64,000 bases of DNA, from NCBI RefSeq assembly GCF_026151205.1, contig NC_087079.1:7866635-7930634 (forward strand), read 5' to 3'. Positions 35,370 through 46,480 of this stretch are shown here, piece after piece; within the stretch, counting starts at the first letter, position 1, and each line of letters begins with the position of its first letter. The position numbers and the translations under genes are program-made. The DNA comes from Bolinopsis microptera (taxonomy: Eukaryota > Ctenophora > Tentaculata > Lobata > Bolinopsidae). The notes under the pieces are model-generated. The model worked only from the letters and a program-made list of their open reading frames with translations. It did no database searches and had not been told where the DNA came from.

Positions 35370-35949
35370 TCTCTACCCAAAAATTTTTTTTTCGAATATT
35401 TTAAAACAATAAAATAATCGCCCTTTTCAATAAATCAATTTAAATTTCAATGCTCCCACGCATCAAAAGTCCAAAACTTAAAAATAAGTCAAGTCTCAAA
35501 AATAAAATACACGGCCCTAACCCTGTGCATTAAATTTAAATCCTCAAAATTCTAAAGTTAAAACTGAACTTGACTTCCACAAATCTTTCAAAACTTTCCA
35601 AAACTTTCAAATACTTCCCTTTTGCACCAAGTTGTAGAGTCTTTGGTGTTGAGTCTTCCTCATTAGATAGAGATGTATCGAATCTCTAAATCTTCTTTGA
35701 CAAGCAAACAAAGAAGTCAAAATAAATTCGAAAGTCTCTACGTTTCCGCCACTAAAGCAGCCCTGAACGGTTCGTGTTGCGAGTAAAGATCCTAATATCC
35801 CTATCAGTAATGTTCTGAAAGATAACGTGTTATACCTAAGTAAGGTACGGTTCCACTGCTAAATACTAAGTAGAAAGTCTAGCTATGCGAGTAAGACATT
35901 ACTGTACTGAAACTAGATTCTAAAGTAAGTGTACTTCCCTATCCGGGCA

Positions 35950-36455
35950 TCTCCTCGTCTTCTACTGGTTGAAGAGTTTTATAAGATCCGTAACTAGTCT
36001 AACGTTGTATTCTAGACGATCAGGTTGTCTCCGTTCCTCAGGTCTCCTAGTGTTATATCTGCGCTCCTCCCTCGGAGGGCTCTGTCTTCTTAGATCCACA
36101 GGAGAAAGCGATCCTGTTGTGTCAATGTCGTGCCCCACTGTATCATATGACATAGAACTGCTATGACCCATCGTTCCTTCACCAACAACTGGACTCGATG
36201 ATCTTCTAGCGGCCGATCTCTCTCTAGCTGGAGTGAAGAATTCTGCAGAATTATCAACTGTTTCTACACTATCGCCTGAGGGAATGTTATGTGTGAGAGG
36301 TGTTACCGTACGAAAACTAGGATTTGTAGAATTCAGATCTAGTTGAGCAGGTCTATTAACAGCCCTAGGAGTTGAACTAAAACTAGGTTGTTTATAAATG
36401 CTATCTGCACCATCCTCCTCCAGACGAAACTTCTTCGGATGAACCTCTCTTCTCC
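35950..36455 (-). pseudogene. Low-complexity C-terminal tail of Gypsy pol, out of frame
   Basis: After the stop ending the integrase C-terminal ORF near 36459, a different minus-strand frame is open from about 36450 to a TAG near 35966. It is rich in R, S, P and E (for example RREVHPKKFRLEEDG, MGHSSSMSYDTVGHD). This looks like the continuation of the same polyprotein after a small indel. The role of the tail is unknown. Confidence 0.55.
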
Positions 36456-36458
36456 TTG

Positions 36459-36977
36459 CTACAACTGGTCTCTTCTCAGTTGAAAATCTGTCTCCTCTTC
36501 ACTATCACTATCGGAATAGACTACATCTCGCCTTGATGAGCCCGTCTTCAACTCAGCTTCACTGCTAACAATTTTAGGCAATGTACAACTAGTCTCTAGT
36601 TTCTCAGAAAATTTGTTCCTGACATATCTCTTTAACTTTCCAATGTTAAACACCTTCTTCTCTCCATCAGGCAAATCTAAACAGTACAAGTGATCGTTTA
36701 TCTTCTTAGAGATCTTATACGGGCCAACCCAACGAGGACCGAACTTGTGCTTTGGACAATTTATCAAAACAAAAGCTTCCTCACCTTCCTCAAAGAATGG
36801 TCACTTAACGTGCTTATCGTGATATCTCTGTGCATAGCAAAAATCACGCTCAGCTTGGACCCTCACCTTCCTGGTGATAAACTTGAGATTCTTGTACAGC
36901 TCGTACGCTTCAACATCAAACTCATTTTCCTTCATGGGCTCTAACTCGAAATCCTTACGATTCTCAGCTAGCAGGCT
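36459..36977 (-). pseudogene. Gypsy integrase C-terminal (GPY/F-type) region, separated by stops
   Basis: This is the same reading frame as pol, beyond two in-frame stops: TAA at 36978-36980 and TGA at 36801-36803. It includes FGPRWVGPYKISKKINDHLY, which matches the GPY/F module found at the C-terminus of many Ty3/Gypsy integrases, followed by an acidic SDSDSEEETD stretch. The two stops look like point mutations because the amino-acid similarity continues across them. Confidence 0.7.
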
Positions 36978-39800
36978 TTACGGTGTGTTTAACTCACGAC
37001 CAAACACCAATCTGTTGCTAGAATAACCTGTGTGCCGATTCCGCAATGAGTTAAGTACAAAGACTACTCTAGATAACCACAGATCCCAGTCCTGGTAACG
37101 TCCCGGTGGTAAGCTGGTCCTCAGTGCAGTATTCAACCGACGGTTTGCTCTCTCAACTCTTCCAGTACTACGAGAAACGTACGGTTGGCCATGAATGTAC
37201 TTGCAATCTAGTGCTTGAGCTATGGTCTCGAAATACTTAGCTCTAAAACCCGGATGATTATCAGCCATCATGAATCTAGGCTGGCCAAAACGATCAATCC
37301 AAAACCTTCGAATCAATGACACGCTCTCCTCAGCTGTCTGGGTCTTAGTAGGAATAGCTACCACATAATTTGACCAACAATCAGTTATAGTCAAAATATA
37401 CTTGTATCCTCTAGGTGTAGCACCAACCTTCTCAGGAACTATATGATCGAAACAAATTGCTGAGTTAAAAGAGTGGAACAATATGTGCTTGAGAGGTGCC
37501 TTATTGTATGCCTGAGGCGGCTTACTTGCTGCACACCTGCAACATGCTGCGATCCATAACTTGAAACATTCACCCATTTTCGGCCAGTAGAAATGTCGTT
37601 TACAGACCTCAAGACAATTTTCTACTCCAGCATGTGCAGTCTCCTGGTTATGCACCATGTCCAGGACAGATTCATGCAAGGATTCGGGGACTATGATCAA
37701 CTCTCTACTTCCCTCCGGATCCCTCACTTCAGTCCAACGTCTCCTAAGTATCCCCTCCTTGATACTTATAAGATCAAACTGTTTCCAATAACTCAACAGT
37801 TCCTGAGGCAGTTTACTAGTCTGAATGGCAACAGGTTTCTCACCCTTGGTAACCCAACTGTAGACCTGGTTTAAAATATCATCATCCTTCTGAGCCTGTT
37901 TAATCTGCTCATGGGTAGGATTAAGAAATTTGACCCCTCTCTCAAGTGAGCTTACATCACTAGTAACCGCTGAAACATTTTCCACTGCTTCCACTACTGA
38001 TGCTTCCTCTGTAGGAATAGGATCAGCCTGGGTAAGATTACAATTGCAATGACGGCTATTAACCTCAGGCGTAGTTTGAACAATGCTTACAATACTAGGG
38101 TCTTCACTATTTTCATCAAACAAGAACCCCGGAATCATACTGTCCTCAACACTCACCTCATTGCAAGATTCCTCAATCAGATTACTGCAATCATCATCAA
38201 CCACAGTCTCGCTGCTAACCGGTACCTGCATCCTCTTAAACAGTATCGGGTGTTTACATCTATAATGTTCACGTCTCACCCGGTTTACTCCCTCTAACGC
38301 AGCATCAAGACTAAAAGTGGAACTTATATGACCAATGCTCGCAACATTTTCTCGAGATTTACCATAAACCTGATACTTATAACGGCTAAGTCCATCACAC
38401 ATCTGGTTACTCTTCCCCGAGATATGCTTCATAGCAAAAGTATAGTTAGCAAGCTCCTGAAGCTTCCTGATAACAGAAGACGACATTTTTGAAAATATTG
38501 TCGTAATATTCAAGAGTGGCAGACAATCTGTGATAACAGTGAAGTTTTTAACGCCACGTAAGTAAACCGAGAAATGTTTCAGAGTCTGATATAAAGTCTC
38601 AAATTCAATCTGAGTTTGCGGCCATATCCGCTTGTGGTCCGGAACCTTACGAGAAAAGTATGCAATTACCCTCCTCTTACCTTTGATCCATTGAGTCAAA
38701 GTACCACCAAATGCGTGTTTAGAACCATCTAAAGTTACCTCATAACTATTTTCCGGATCACTAACCTCCGGAAAAGCTAGGACAGGACTTGATATCAACA
38801 TGTCACGTAACCTCTGAAATGCACTCTGGCAATCTTCAGTCCACTCAAACACCTTATTTTTCCGAAGTAAAGCATAAAGGGGACGTGCTATCTCGGAGTA
38901 TCCCTTGCAGAACTTCTTGGAATAGTTTAACATGCCCAAAACTGACTGCAATTCCGCTCTATTACAGGGAGGTTCTAACTCCTTAATATGCTCTATGCGA
39001 GAGTCGTTCATCCTGACTCCTTCCTTAGTTAGAGTAATACCGACATATTCAACCTCCTCACGTAAAAATCTGCACTTACGAGGTGTTAGTTTCAGATTAC
39101 CCAACTTAAGACGAGCAAAGAGTACTGACAGTATCTGAATGTGAGATTTTACATCACGCGTGAATATCAGTAAATCATCTATGAAGAATGCTAACGCATC
39201 TGATATACCCAGACCGTTTATCAACCGCATGACCATTCTAGTAAACGTAGCTGAACTAGATTTCAGGCCCATGACCATTCTAGCAAACTGATACTTCTTC
39301 TGATTGTGCATGAACGCCGTGACATGCCTGGATTCCTTGGTATACGGAACCTGGTGAAAAGATTTACTCAAATCCACTGTCGAATACAGATTCTTATCGC
39401 CCACTTTGTCTAAAATGTGGTTCAAGTTAGGCAGCTCCATCAAATCATCCTGAAGCTCTAAATTTACCATTCTCAGATCCGCAACTAATCTAGAGCGATC
39501 TCCTGATGGCACCAGGAAAAGGGGAGAATTAAAATTAGAGTGGTCAGGGCATTCCTCAACCACACCAGATCTAAGCAAACCTCTAATCTGTCTATCCATT
39601 TCCGGCTGCTGCTTAAACGGAATCCTTCTCGATGGAACCCATCTAGGTTTATAGTTATCCTTGAGCTGGAGATGTGCCTCAAAGAAATTACAACAACCTA
39701 AATCATGCTCTCCACTCGAGAAAATAGTTCTATACTCACACACAGTCTCCCGAAGACCATTCTTGTCTTCCTCGCTTATGTTCAACTCGTCTAACTTCAA
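36978..39800 (-). CDS. Gypsy pol: reverse transcriptase, RNase H, integrase
   Basis: A 940-codon ORF. RT: FLVPSGDRSRLVADLRMVN, the catalytic-Asp block YSTVDLSKSFHQVPY, FARMVMGLKSSSATF, and FFIDDLLIFTRD as the YxDD box. RNase H: EVTLDGSKHAFGGTL. Integrase: an HHCC zinc module with CKRHFYWPKM and CCRCAASKPP, then the DDE core with ITDCWSNYVV, MADNHPGF and GRVERANRRL. The first codon in the frame is a TTG rather than an ATG. The frame is open back into gag-protease by about 27 bases and is in the -1 register relative to it, so pol is probably made by ribosomal frameshifting. I see TTTTCAAAC in the overlap but no canonical slippery heptamer. It ends prematurely at a TAA within the integrase C-terminal region. 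Confidence 0.9.
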   Translation of the reverse strand: MKLDELNISEEDKNGLRETVCEYRTIFSSGEHDLGCCNFFEAHLQLKDNYKPRWVPSRRIPFKQQPEMDRQIRGLLRSGVVEECPDHSNFNSPLFLVPSGDRSRLVADLRMVNLELQDDLMELPNLNHILDKVGDKNLYSTVDLSKSFHQVPYTKESRHVTAFMHNQKKYQFARMVMGLKSSSATFTRMVMRLINGLGISDALAFFIDDLLIFTRDVKSHIQILSVLFARLKLGNLKLTPRKCRFLREEVEYVGITLTKEGVRMNDSRIEHIKELEPPCNRAELQSVLGMLNYSKKFCKGYSEIARPLYALLRKNKVFEWTEDCQSAFQRLRDMLISSPVLAFPEVSDPENSYEVTLDGSKHAFGGTLTQWIKGKRRVIAYFSRKVPDHKRIWPQTQIEFETLYQTLKHFSVYLRGVKNFTVITDCLPLLNITTIFSKMSSSVIRKLQELANYTFAMKHISGKSNQMCDGLSRYKYQVYGKSRENVASIGHISSTFSLDAALEGVNRVRREHYRCKHPILFKRMQVPVSSETVVDDDCSNLIEESCNEVSVEDSMIPGFLFDENSEDPSIVSIVQTTPEVNSRHCNCNLTQADPIPTEEASVVEAVENVSAVTSDVSSLERGVKFLNPTHEQIKQAQKDDDILNQVYSWVTKGEKPVAIQTSKLPQELLSYWKQFDLISIKEGILRRRWTEVRDPEGSRELIIVPESLHESVLDMVHNQETAHAGVENCLEVCKRHFYWPKMGECFKLWIAACCRCAASKPPQAYNKAPLKHILFHSFNSAICFDHIVPEKVGATPRGYKYILTITDCWSNYVVAIPTKTQTAEESVSLIRRFWIDRFGQPRFMMADNHPGFRAKYFETIAQALDCKYIHGQPYVSRSTGRVERANRRLNTALRTSLPPGRYQDWDLWLSRVVFVLNSLRNRHTGYSSNRLVFGRELNTP

Positions 39801-41944
39801 CTGTTTGAAAAGATTCGATCTCTATCCCATTCCTTAACAAGCGGCTCCTCATCAGCTAGCTTGCTCACCTCTGGCACTGAACAATCAGATGACACCGCAT
39901 TAACCGTTTCACAGGTCACTCTCATCACTCGCTCACCAAACTCTACTGGCTTCATCTTGCCCAGCCAGGTTCTCTTACTTATCTTCACAGGCTTATCTGT
40001 AGGATTCATGACTCTAACAGGGACCATGTTGTCCTCAGACCGTATGAGAGAGTGCGCTGTGAATATGCCAGTACCTACAACCGTGTTAATATGAGGTTCT
40101 AACTGGCCATAAACGTCATCACGTTGACTTTTAGGTCGCAACAATTTGCCTTGTATGTGAGTGCCCGAGAGAGGTGGTATAATTACTGTTTCATTGCATA
40201 CTACCTTCATGCAGCGCTTAGTGGGTTTAGGTGGTGTTCTAAAACACGATGAACCCTTGTTAGTATACAGCAATCTATCCCTGGCATTAATATTGATCCC
40301 CTGATCAAACATTAAATCCATGCCTATCAGAACCTCTGCCTCATGAAATTCGGAAACAACAAACGTGTGCTCAAAAGATTTTCCGGCAATTATCACTGGA
40401 AGCTTAATCTGACCGAAAGTCTTTATGCTATTTCCCGAAAAGGACTTGAGCTTGAGATTACACGACACAACCTTCTCAAACTTATCTATAAATCTGACAA
40501 ATGATTCAGCAATTATAGAAATAGATGATCCCGTATCCACAAAGAAATTTGCTGATCTACCAGCACAATTTCCTCCAACCAAAATGCAGTTTCCCTTACT
40601 GCCACCAATCTCGTTACAATCCTCATAGAAGTTTAAAGGCGCCTGGTTGTTAGGTCTATACGCTCTGTTCCCACTCTGTTGGCCATAACCACTTTGATAT
40701 AAAGACCCTCTGTCTTGATATCCACTTCTATTACCAGCAAATATGCTCGGACAGTTTCTCTGAAAATGCCCTCTATTACCACACTCCCAACAACCTTCTA
40801 ACTGAGAGCGAACGTTACGTGATCCCCGATTATTAGAATTAACCACGTTGCGAGCTGGCTGATAACGTGATTGAACAGGCGTGTTTCTACGATCATCATT
40901 CCTCATACCACCCCTAAAACTATTGCTAACCAGATTAGGAGTCCATGATCGGCCTGTGCGCTGGTTAACTTCCGAATGGGAAGGAGGACATTCAGGACTA
41001 TAACTCTCCTGTCTAGTGCCCGTCATAAAGTGGTCACGTGTTTGTCTAGGTGCTGTAAACCTAGCTCTCTGGCCATCTAATTCAGGATTACTAATGGCGA
41101 AAATCGTATCCTGGGCCTGAGTGAAACTCCCTGGTTCACCACCAACAGCTAACGTGATACGCTCAGTGTGGATTGCTAGTTTTACTGCCTCTCTATAGGA
41201 ATGTAACTGGGACTCATAAAGCTTAGTCCTTACAGCTACGTCACGAGCTCCTACAACAAGAACATGCAAGCAACTCTCGTCCCTCTTCGACTCGCAGTCG
41301 TATCCGGCTTTAAAAGCAAGCTCATCTATACGTGAAATAAACTGCTGTAGGTTCTCATTTGCTAACTGACGCAATGACATGAGCTCAGTTCTATAGGCCC
41401 AAGATTGAGTAGCTGGAAATATCTCCTCTGAGTATCGCTTAATAAGAAGATCAATATTACATCTCTCGTCCGGCCTAAGAGAGATTTTCTGCAGTATTTC
41501 CCAGGTGGATTCACAACGAATGTACGACAACATATACGTGCTAATATCAGAACCACCGCTATGTCCACACAGAATCAAATGCTCCTTGAACCGCCTGGAA
41601 AATCTGATGAAATTAGATCCAGTGTCAAAGTAAGGAGGCTTGGGAGGCTTGGCACCCGTCAAATGTGGACCAGCGACTGAACTATTCAATGGGGTTATCA
41701 TACTGTTGTCAAAATCATCCCCGATGTTCACGTTTCTAAACTTAGTAACTGTGCTAAGTGGTTCTGGCCGTACATTATCAATCTTATTCTGCAGGCATTC
41801 TAAAGCTGAATTCAACTCCTTCTCTAAATCGGAAATGTCATGGCTATCTGTACCTAAACCATCTATCTCCTCCATAGTCTTATTTATGTTTGACTCGATA
41901 ATTGACGTTGCCCACTCCATTTCAGCTGCATAACTATCACACAT
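39797..41944 (-). CDS. Gypsy gag with zinc knuckle and aspartic protease
   Basis: A 715-codon ORF starting at ATG 41944. Residues 1-300 are a helical gag-like capsid region. A single CCHC zinc knuckle (CWECGNRGHFQRNC, 385-398) follows a basic, Arg/Asn-rich linker. The retropepsin-type protease begins near 468 with FFVDTGSSISII (active-site D470-T-G), and the FVVSEFHEAEVLIGMDLM segment is typical of its C-terminal half. It overlaps pol at its 3' end. The frame is intact. A noncoding leader of about 490 bp separates it from the 5' LTR. Confidence 0.9.
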   Translation of the reverse strand: MCDSYAAEMEWATSIIESNINKTMEEIDGLGTDSHDISDLEKELNSALECLQNKIDNVRPEPLSTVTKFRNVNIGDDFDNSMITPLNSSVAGPHLTGAKPPKPPYFDTGSNFIRFSRRFKEHLILCGHSGGSDISTYMLSYIRCESTWEILQKISLRPDERCNIDLLIKRYSEEIFPATQSWAYRTELMSLRQLANENLQQFISRIDELAFKAGYDCESKRDESCLHVLVVGARDVAVRTKLYESQLHSYREAVKLAIHTERITLAVGGEPGSFTQAQDTIFAISNPELDGQRARFTAPRQTRDHFMTGTRQESYSPECPPSHSEVNQRTGRSWTPNLVSNSFRGGMRNDDRRNTPVQSRYQPARNVVNSNNRGSRNVRSQLEGCWECGNRGHFQRNCPSIFAGNRSGYQDRGSLYQSGYGQQSGNRAYRPNNQAPLNFYEDCNEIGGSKGNCILVGGNCAGRSANFFVDTGSSISIIAESFVRFIDKFEKVVSCNLKLKSFSGNSIKTFGQIKLPVIIAGKSFEHTFVVSEFHEAEVLIGMDLMFDQGININARDRLLYTNKGSSCFRTPPKPTKRCMKVVCNETVIIPPLSGTHIQGKLLRPKSQRDDVYGQLEPHINTVVGTGIFTAHSLIRSEDNMVPVRVMNPTDKPVKISKRTWLGKMKPVEFGERVMRVTCETVNAVSSDCSVPEVSKLADEEPLVKEWDRDRIFSNS

Positions 41945-42438
41945 GCTAAAACGTGAATCTAAATGTAAAAGTACACTTACAAATAGAGTAGATAAGTACT
42001 GGAACAGGCGTACTCCTCACGTTGCTGGAAAATCTTCTAACCGAGACTTTACTTAGCTTTACTGGAACTGTAACTTCTACGTCTATCACTCCTGAGTAGA
42101 TGTACGAAAAGTAAGGTTGCTAAATTACGCAAAACTCACTAACAATCTAGGTAATACTGTTCTGAAATCTACAAACGGCTGTAAACTAGGTGCTCGTTAA
42201 AACGATAGCACTCAACTGGAATATACAGGTACCACAAAATGTGTAGCAACACTTACCAAATCTATTAGGAAGTACTGAAGATCTCGAACAACCTCCAACG
42301 TAGTTATTCTGAACTGCGACGTACACTGAACTTAGCTTAGCAAATGACAACGTTAGGATCTAATCGAAACTATACTGAATATAGGTGATGATAGAAGGAT
42401 CACGAGCAAAAATAGCAACACTAAAAGTGGCCTCCAGA

Positions 42439-43123
42439 TATAGAAAACCGAGTTCTCTTGGTATTTAGTGTATGCTAGTCAAGCTCTAGTCACGAAGCAC
42501 GAACGGCAGGGCGTACCGTAAGGTAGAAATGAAACGAGTATATTAAAAAGGATGATTAATTAAAAGGAAAAGTAATACAAAGTGAACGTCAACAGATAAA
42601 AGTTCCAAGTGTTCGCTCTAATCGATTAACGTGATTATAGATCACTCGACGTGTCTAATCACAACTGGTAGTGCTCAGTAAGACTGGCTACCGTCAATTC
42701 GAATCCCTTAAATTGATTGAGGGGCAACTAAGAAGTGAGCTCTCCACATCCGGCTCTCCGGGTATACTCTCAAAACTTCGTCACGCCACACTGCGTGACG
42801 GCACAACGCATCTGCTTGCACCACGTGACACGCCGTCTCGCCAATGAGCACTCCACTAGCAGTCACCCTGCGTCCGCGAGGACCAACCACAGGTCTGGCT
42901 GTTAGTCAGGTGCAAAGTGAGCGGACGGCTCGTTTCAGACAGTTAGTCTGACAGTAGGTCTGCCAGCCAACCGACTTACACTCAAAATGTGTAACTCCCA
43001 AATACGAACATATAAACATTGGTTATTATATACCCGGAAATACATACTAAATTATACGTCCCTTAAACGTTATTCTAAAACTAAGATATCCTAAAAGATA
43101 TCTCTAAATACCATATTACAACA
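42439..43123 (-). repeat. 5' LTR of the Gypsy element
   Basis: Near-identical to 34685-35369. It is the upstream LTR in the coding orientation and should carry the promoter; I did not identify a clear TATA box. Confidence 0.92.
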
Positions 43124-43245
43124 CAAAGATAGTGTCACTGCTTGCTCTACTTCTGACTAATTGTCGAAGTTTATAATCCTCATTGAAAAAAACTAATTTT
43201 ATGTTTTTATTAGTAGTATAACAAATATATTCCGTGACTAATGGT

Positions 43246-43404
43246 GTTACTAGTAGTGTGTTACTAGCAGTGTGCTACTAGCAGTGTGCTACTAGCAGTG
43301 TGCTACTAGCAGTGTGCTACTAGCAGTGTGCTACTAGCAGTGTGTTACTAGCAGTGTAATACTTACTAGCAGTGTGCTACTAGCAGTGTGCTACTAGCAG
43401 TGTG
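43246..43404. repeat. 14-bp minisatellite (GCTACTAGCAGTGT)n
   Basis: About eleven copies of GCTACTAGCAGTGT with GTTACTAG variants and one copy carrying an extra AATACTT. It directly abuts the foldback element that starts at 43405. Confidence 0.93.
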
Positions 43405-43972
43405 TTATAATACCTTCCGGGAATTATATCCACTAAAAGTCTCCGACACTGAGAGCTGATAATTTGCCGATATATCCCGCAAGGGAAGCCAAGGTATTAT
43501 CAGCATAGACCTCAGACTGGCTGGCGGCAAGTTGTAAAACAAATAACACTGGCGTTCTATATATTAGACACTATATTGTATCATGCGCACGTATCGGATT
43601 ACACCCCTTCGAATTCGGAACCGGAAAATATTATAATACATAATAGCTTGGTAATTTCGTGCCCGCGCGTTCCCTCCAGCAAGCTGTCGGGAATTATCGC
43701 GCTCAGCACTCATTAGCCAAGCTATTATTATATTATAATACTATAATACGTTCCGGTTCAGATTGCAGAAGGGGTGTAATCCGATACGTGCGCATGATAC
43801 AATATAGTGTCTAATATATAGAACGCCAGTGTTATTTGTTTTGAAACTTGCCGCCAGCCAGTCTGAGTCTGGGCTGATAATACCCTCGCTTCTCTTGCGG
43901 GAAAAATGAGCAAATTATCAGCCCTCGGTGTCCCCGAGTTTTAGTGGATATAATTCCCGGAAGGTATTATAA
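43405..43972. mobile_element. Foldback/MITE with long inverted repeats
   Basis: Reads TTATAATACCTTCCGGGAAT at the left and the complement ATTCCCGGAAGGTATTATAA at the right. Homology runs inward through both arms (for example ATATTAGACACTATATTGTA at 43560 and its complement near 43805), with some indels, around a central unmatched part near 43650-43710. TTATAA at both tips is either a palindromic target or part of the element. No ORF. Confidence 0.85.
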
Positions 43973-44039
43973 ACTTTTAGTTTTACTTTTACCCAATTTG
44001 CATGTGGTCGGAAGATAATACCTTTGAATTATGATAACA

Positions 44040-45253
44040 AGAATTTCGCTGCGGTAACACCACGCACGATCAAATTTCCCTGCTGACTACAATGTAATTG
44101 TTCTACTTTATTGAATCCCAGAGTGGTGTTTGGCGCACGTGATAATTGTTTACATTATATTAGGCGTGCAGAACTTGATATAATTTCATATTTTGCGCGG
44201 TTTGTTTCGTACGTTATACAACAATGCGTATCATTTCACGTCATATTATTACATCGTATGCCAAATTTATTGACTGTAATAAGATATATTCTGTCTCATC
44301 TTAGTTATTATTTGTATCTAACATAAACTATATAATACATTTTGATGCTTACTCGACACATCTACACTCTACAGCACCATCGACTATTTTAAAAAGCATA
44401 CCGCAGTCTTGATCTTAGTTGCTTCTTGAATGTAAATGTAAAGTAACATCTATTCTCAAATATGTATTCGCTTTTTACCATTCAGTGTCGATCAACTGTT
44501 GAATAATCAGCCATGAGTTTATCAGCTGATATCATAATTTAATTTGTTGCGACTTGCTGAATTTTATCACTCTGTAAATTATTAAGCTTGTTTCACTAAA
44601 GTAACGCTTATATTGATAATTAATCCGCTCAGATGCAAGATGACTAATATGCTATATTAATGAATTAGAGTAAATTGTAACCCTATGGAAACCTGCGTAA
44701 TAACAGTCGTCAAGCACCAAAAACTGGTTGTTATGCTTGTAATTAATTAACACATAACTGGCGTCGCGCGCGCAAAATAGCCTCCTTTTATACACACTAG
44801 CAGGAACCCGTCTAACCCTAAAGTGGTGTCAAGACTCGAGAGACTAAAATAATTATTACCTATTTAATTCGCGTTTTTGACGCCACTTGAGAGTCCAAAT
44901 TTTGGGCACTAAAATTATTATTCCTTGGCCAATTTTTTATTTTTTCATGCTGATTTGAAGGCCATTAAAGCATTTGACCCAGTCAAAAAAGTTTCAGTTG
45001 TATATGTTTTACGGTTTTTGCGGAAAGTCGCGTTAAAGTTGATGCCGTGGTGTCAGTTAAATGGCACGGATATATACACATATATATATATCGTCTCGCT
45101 TTATATATAGTAAGATAACTATAGTGGAGTGGTCTATATTGCGAAGGAGCAGACTTTTGTCGTCACTGTAGGACCGTCGGGCCACCTCATATATCCAAAC
45201 CCGATTACTTATTCCCTACGATCTTTTTGCCTTCGGCAAGAGCAGGGAAAAAA
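44040..45253. repeat. Dispersed repeat family B, long copy
   Basis: Begins with GAATTTCGCTGCGGTAACACCACG, the empty-site form of the junction interrupted at 31944, and ends GATCTTTTTGCCTTCGGCAA GAGCAGGGAAAAAAAT. Internal blocks (GCTTGTTTC, CCGCTCAGA, CTGGCGTCGCGCGC) recur inverted at about 58590-59040. The right end lies only about 115 bp upstream of the MFS start codon. No coding function. Confidence 0.7.
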
Positions 45254-45367
45254 ATCCGGAGAAGAATAATTAATTTTCTCACATTAACTATTTGTCCCAC
45301 TGATCGTGTTACATCTGCGCCATTACCCAAACATATTTATAGGAGTTGTGAATACTTAACTGTAAAC

Positions 45368-46346
45368 ATGGAGTATGCAGAAAACTATGATCAAGAAGAA
45401 CCTTCCCATCTTACTAAGAACGAAAAATCCTGGACAAAGAAGGATCTTATTTTGCTGGTGTTTGGCTCTCTGATCAGTCTCGGAGATGGTGTGCAGATTT
45501 ACCTACCTGGAGTTATATCTCCGCTGGTTTCTTGTGAGTTGCAGTTGTCTCCATTCCAAGGGGGCGCCCCGGACTGCATTCTTTACCTCGCCATGATGAT
45601 AGCTCTGGTGGTGGCGGACCGAATATCTGACACATTTGGAAGAAGAAATGTAACCCTGTTCTCTCTGTACACCAGTGTCCTAAGTACAGTTCTATTTGCT
45701 GCGGTCGCTAGCTATGAAACTTTACTCCTATCTCGTGCTAATATTGGGTTTTGTGTTGGACTGAACTTCGCTCTGCATTGCGAGATGATCGCTCAACTGA
45801 TTTCTTCAAAGAAGGTTCTGGAGGACACAATGCTGATAATCTCCGTGGCTTGCACAGTTGGTGGGATCTGGTCGGCTGTGCTGGGATACCTGCTGTTGGA
45901 GCTGCTGGGTTGGAAGATACTCACCCTTCTCATTGTACTACCAATCTCTTTACCTCCCATATTTATGCTACACAACTGCTTCGGTGAAATTCCAGATACA
46001 TCTTGTAAGCTGGAGAGTGTTAAAGATGAGATTGAGAAATCAGTCCCTAACTTCATTTCTAGAGTCATCAAACTAGTTCTGTTTTTCACTGTGACTTCAC
46101 TTCAAGGATGGCTTTCAATTATCCTCGTTCCTGCTATAATTCAACAACAGAATATCAGACAAGCCGAACGTAGCAGTAGTTGCTATTTGACGGTGACCCA
46201 GAGAACCGAATTTCTATTTTTATTTCTTCTTCTTTTTTGTAGGAGTTGTCACGTTTACGGCTCTTGTACTTGTAGGGTGGTTTCTAATACATTTCATAAG
46301 AGTAAAAGAAACGATTTCGAACATTACATTTGTTGATAGCAATTAG
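45368..46346 (+). CDS. SV2/SVOP-like major facilitator transporter, partial
   Basis: The chosen ATG (45368, context AAACATGG) opens a charged cytosolic N-terminus (MEYAENYDQEEPSHLTKNEK) before TM1. The segment DRISDTFGRRNVTLFS is the MFS motif A between TM2 and TM3, and about six membrane segments precede a long loop (CFGEIPDTSCKLESVKDEIE) and TM7. This order fits the organic-cation/SV2-related branch. The exon probably ends at 46169 (C/GTAGCA). A phase-compatible exon starts at 46243 after a pyrimidine tract and adds one more hydrophobic span before a TAG at 46344. That gives only about 300 residues, whereas the family has about 450-550 and 12 segments. Either further exons lie downstream or the gene is truncated. 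Confidence 0.65.
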
Positions 46347-46446
46347 CATAGTTCAAGTTGTTGATTATTTCGCCGCCATGCTCGCATGATTTAAATCCGG
46401 GTTAAAACATTCAATAGGACTTAATAAGAAGCATCAAATATATTAT

Positions 46447-46447
<1 letters not shown>

Positions 46448-46480
<33 letters not shown>

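Larger units (their letters stand above)
34685..43123 (-). mobile_element. Ty3/Gypsy LTR retrotransposon, 8.4 kb
   Basis: Two LTRs of about 685 bp flank gag-protease and pol on the minus strand. ACAAA lies at 34680-34684 and again at 43123-43127, so the target duplication is 4 or 5 bp depending on where the LTR tip is placed. The LTRs differ at one base that I can see (GGATAATT versus GGATGATT), indicating a recent insertion. The domain order protease, RT, RNase H, integrase is that of Ty3/Gypsy. A candidate primer-binding site beginning TGGAGGCC lies two bases past the 5' LTR (42436-42419). I saw no envelope-like ORF. pol is interrupted downstream of the integrase core, so the copy looks defective. 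Confidence 0.9.
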
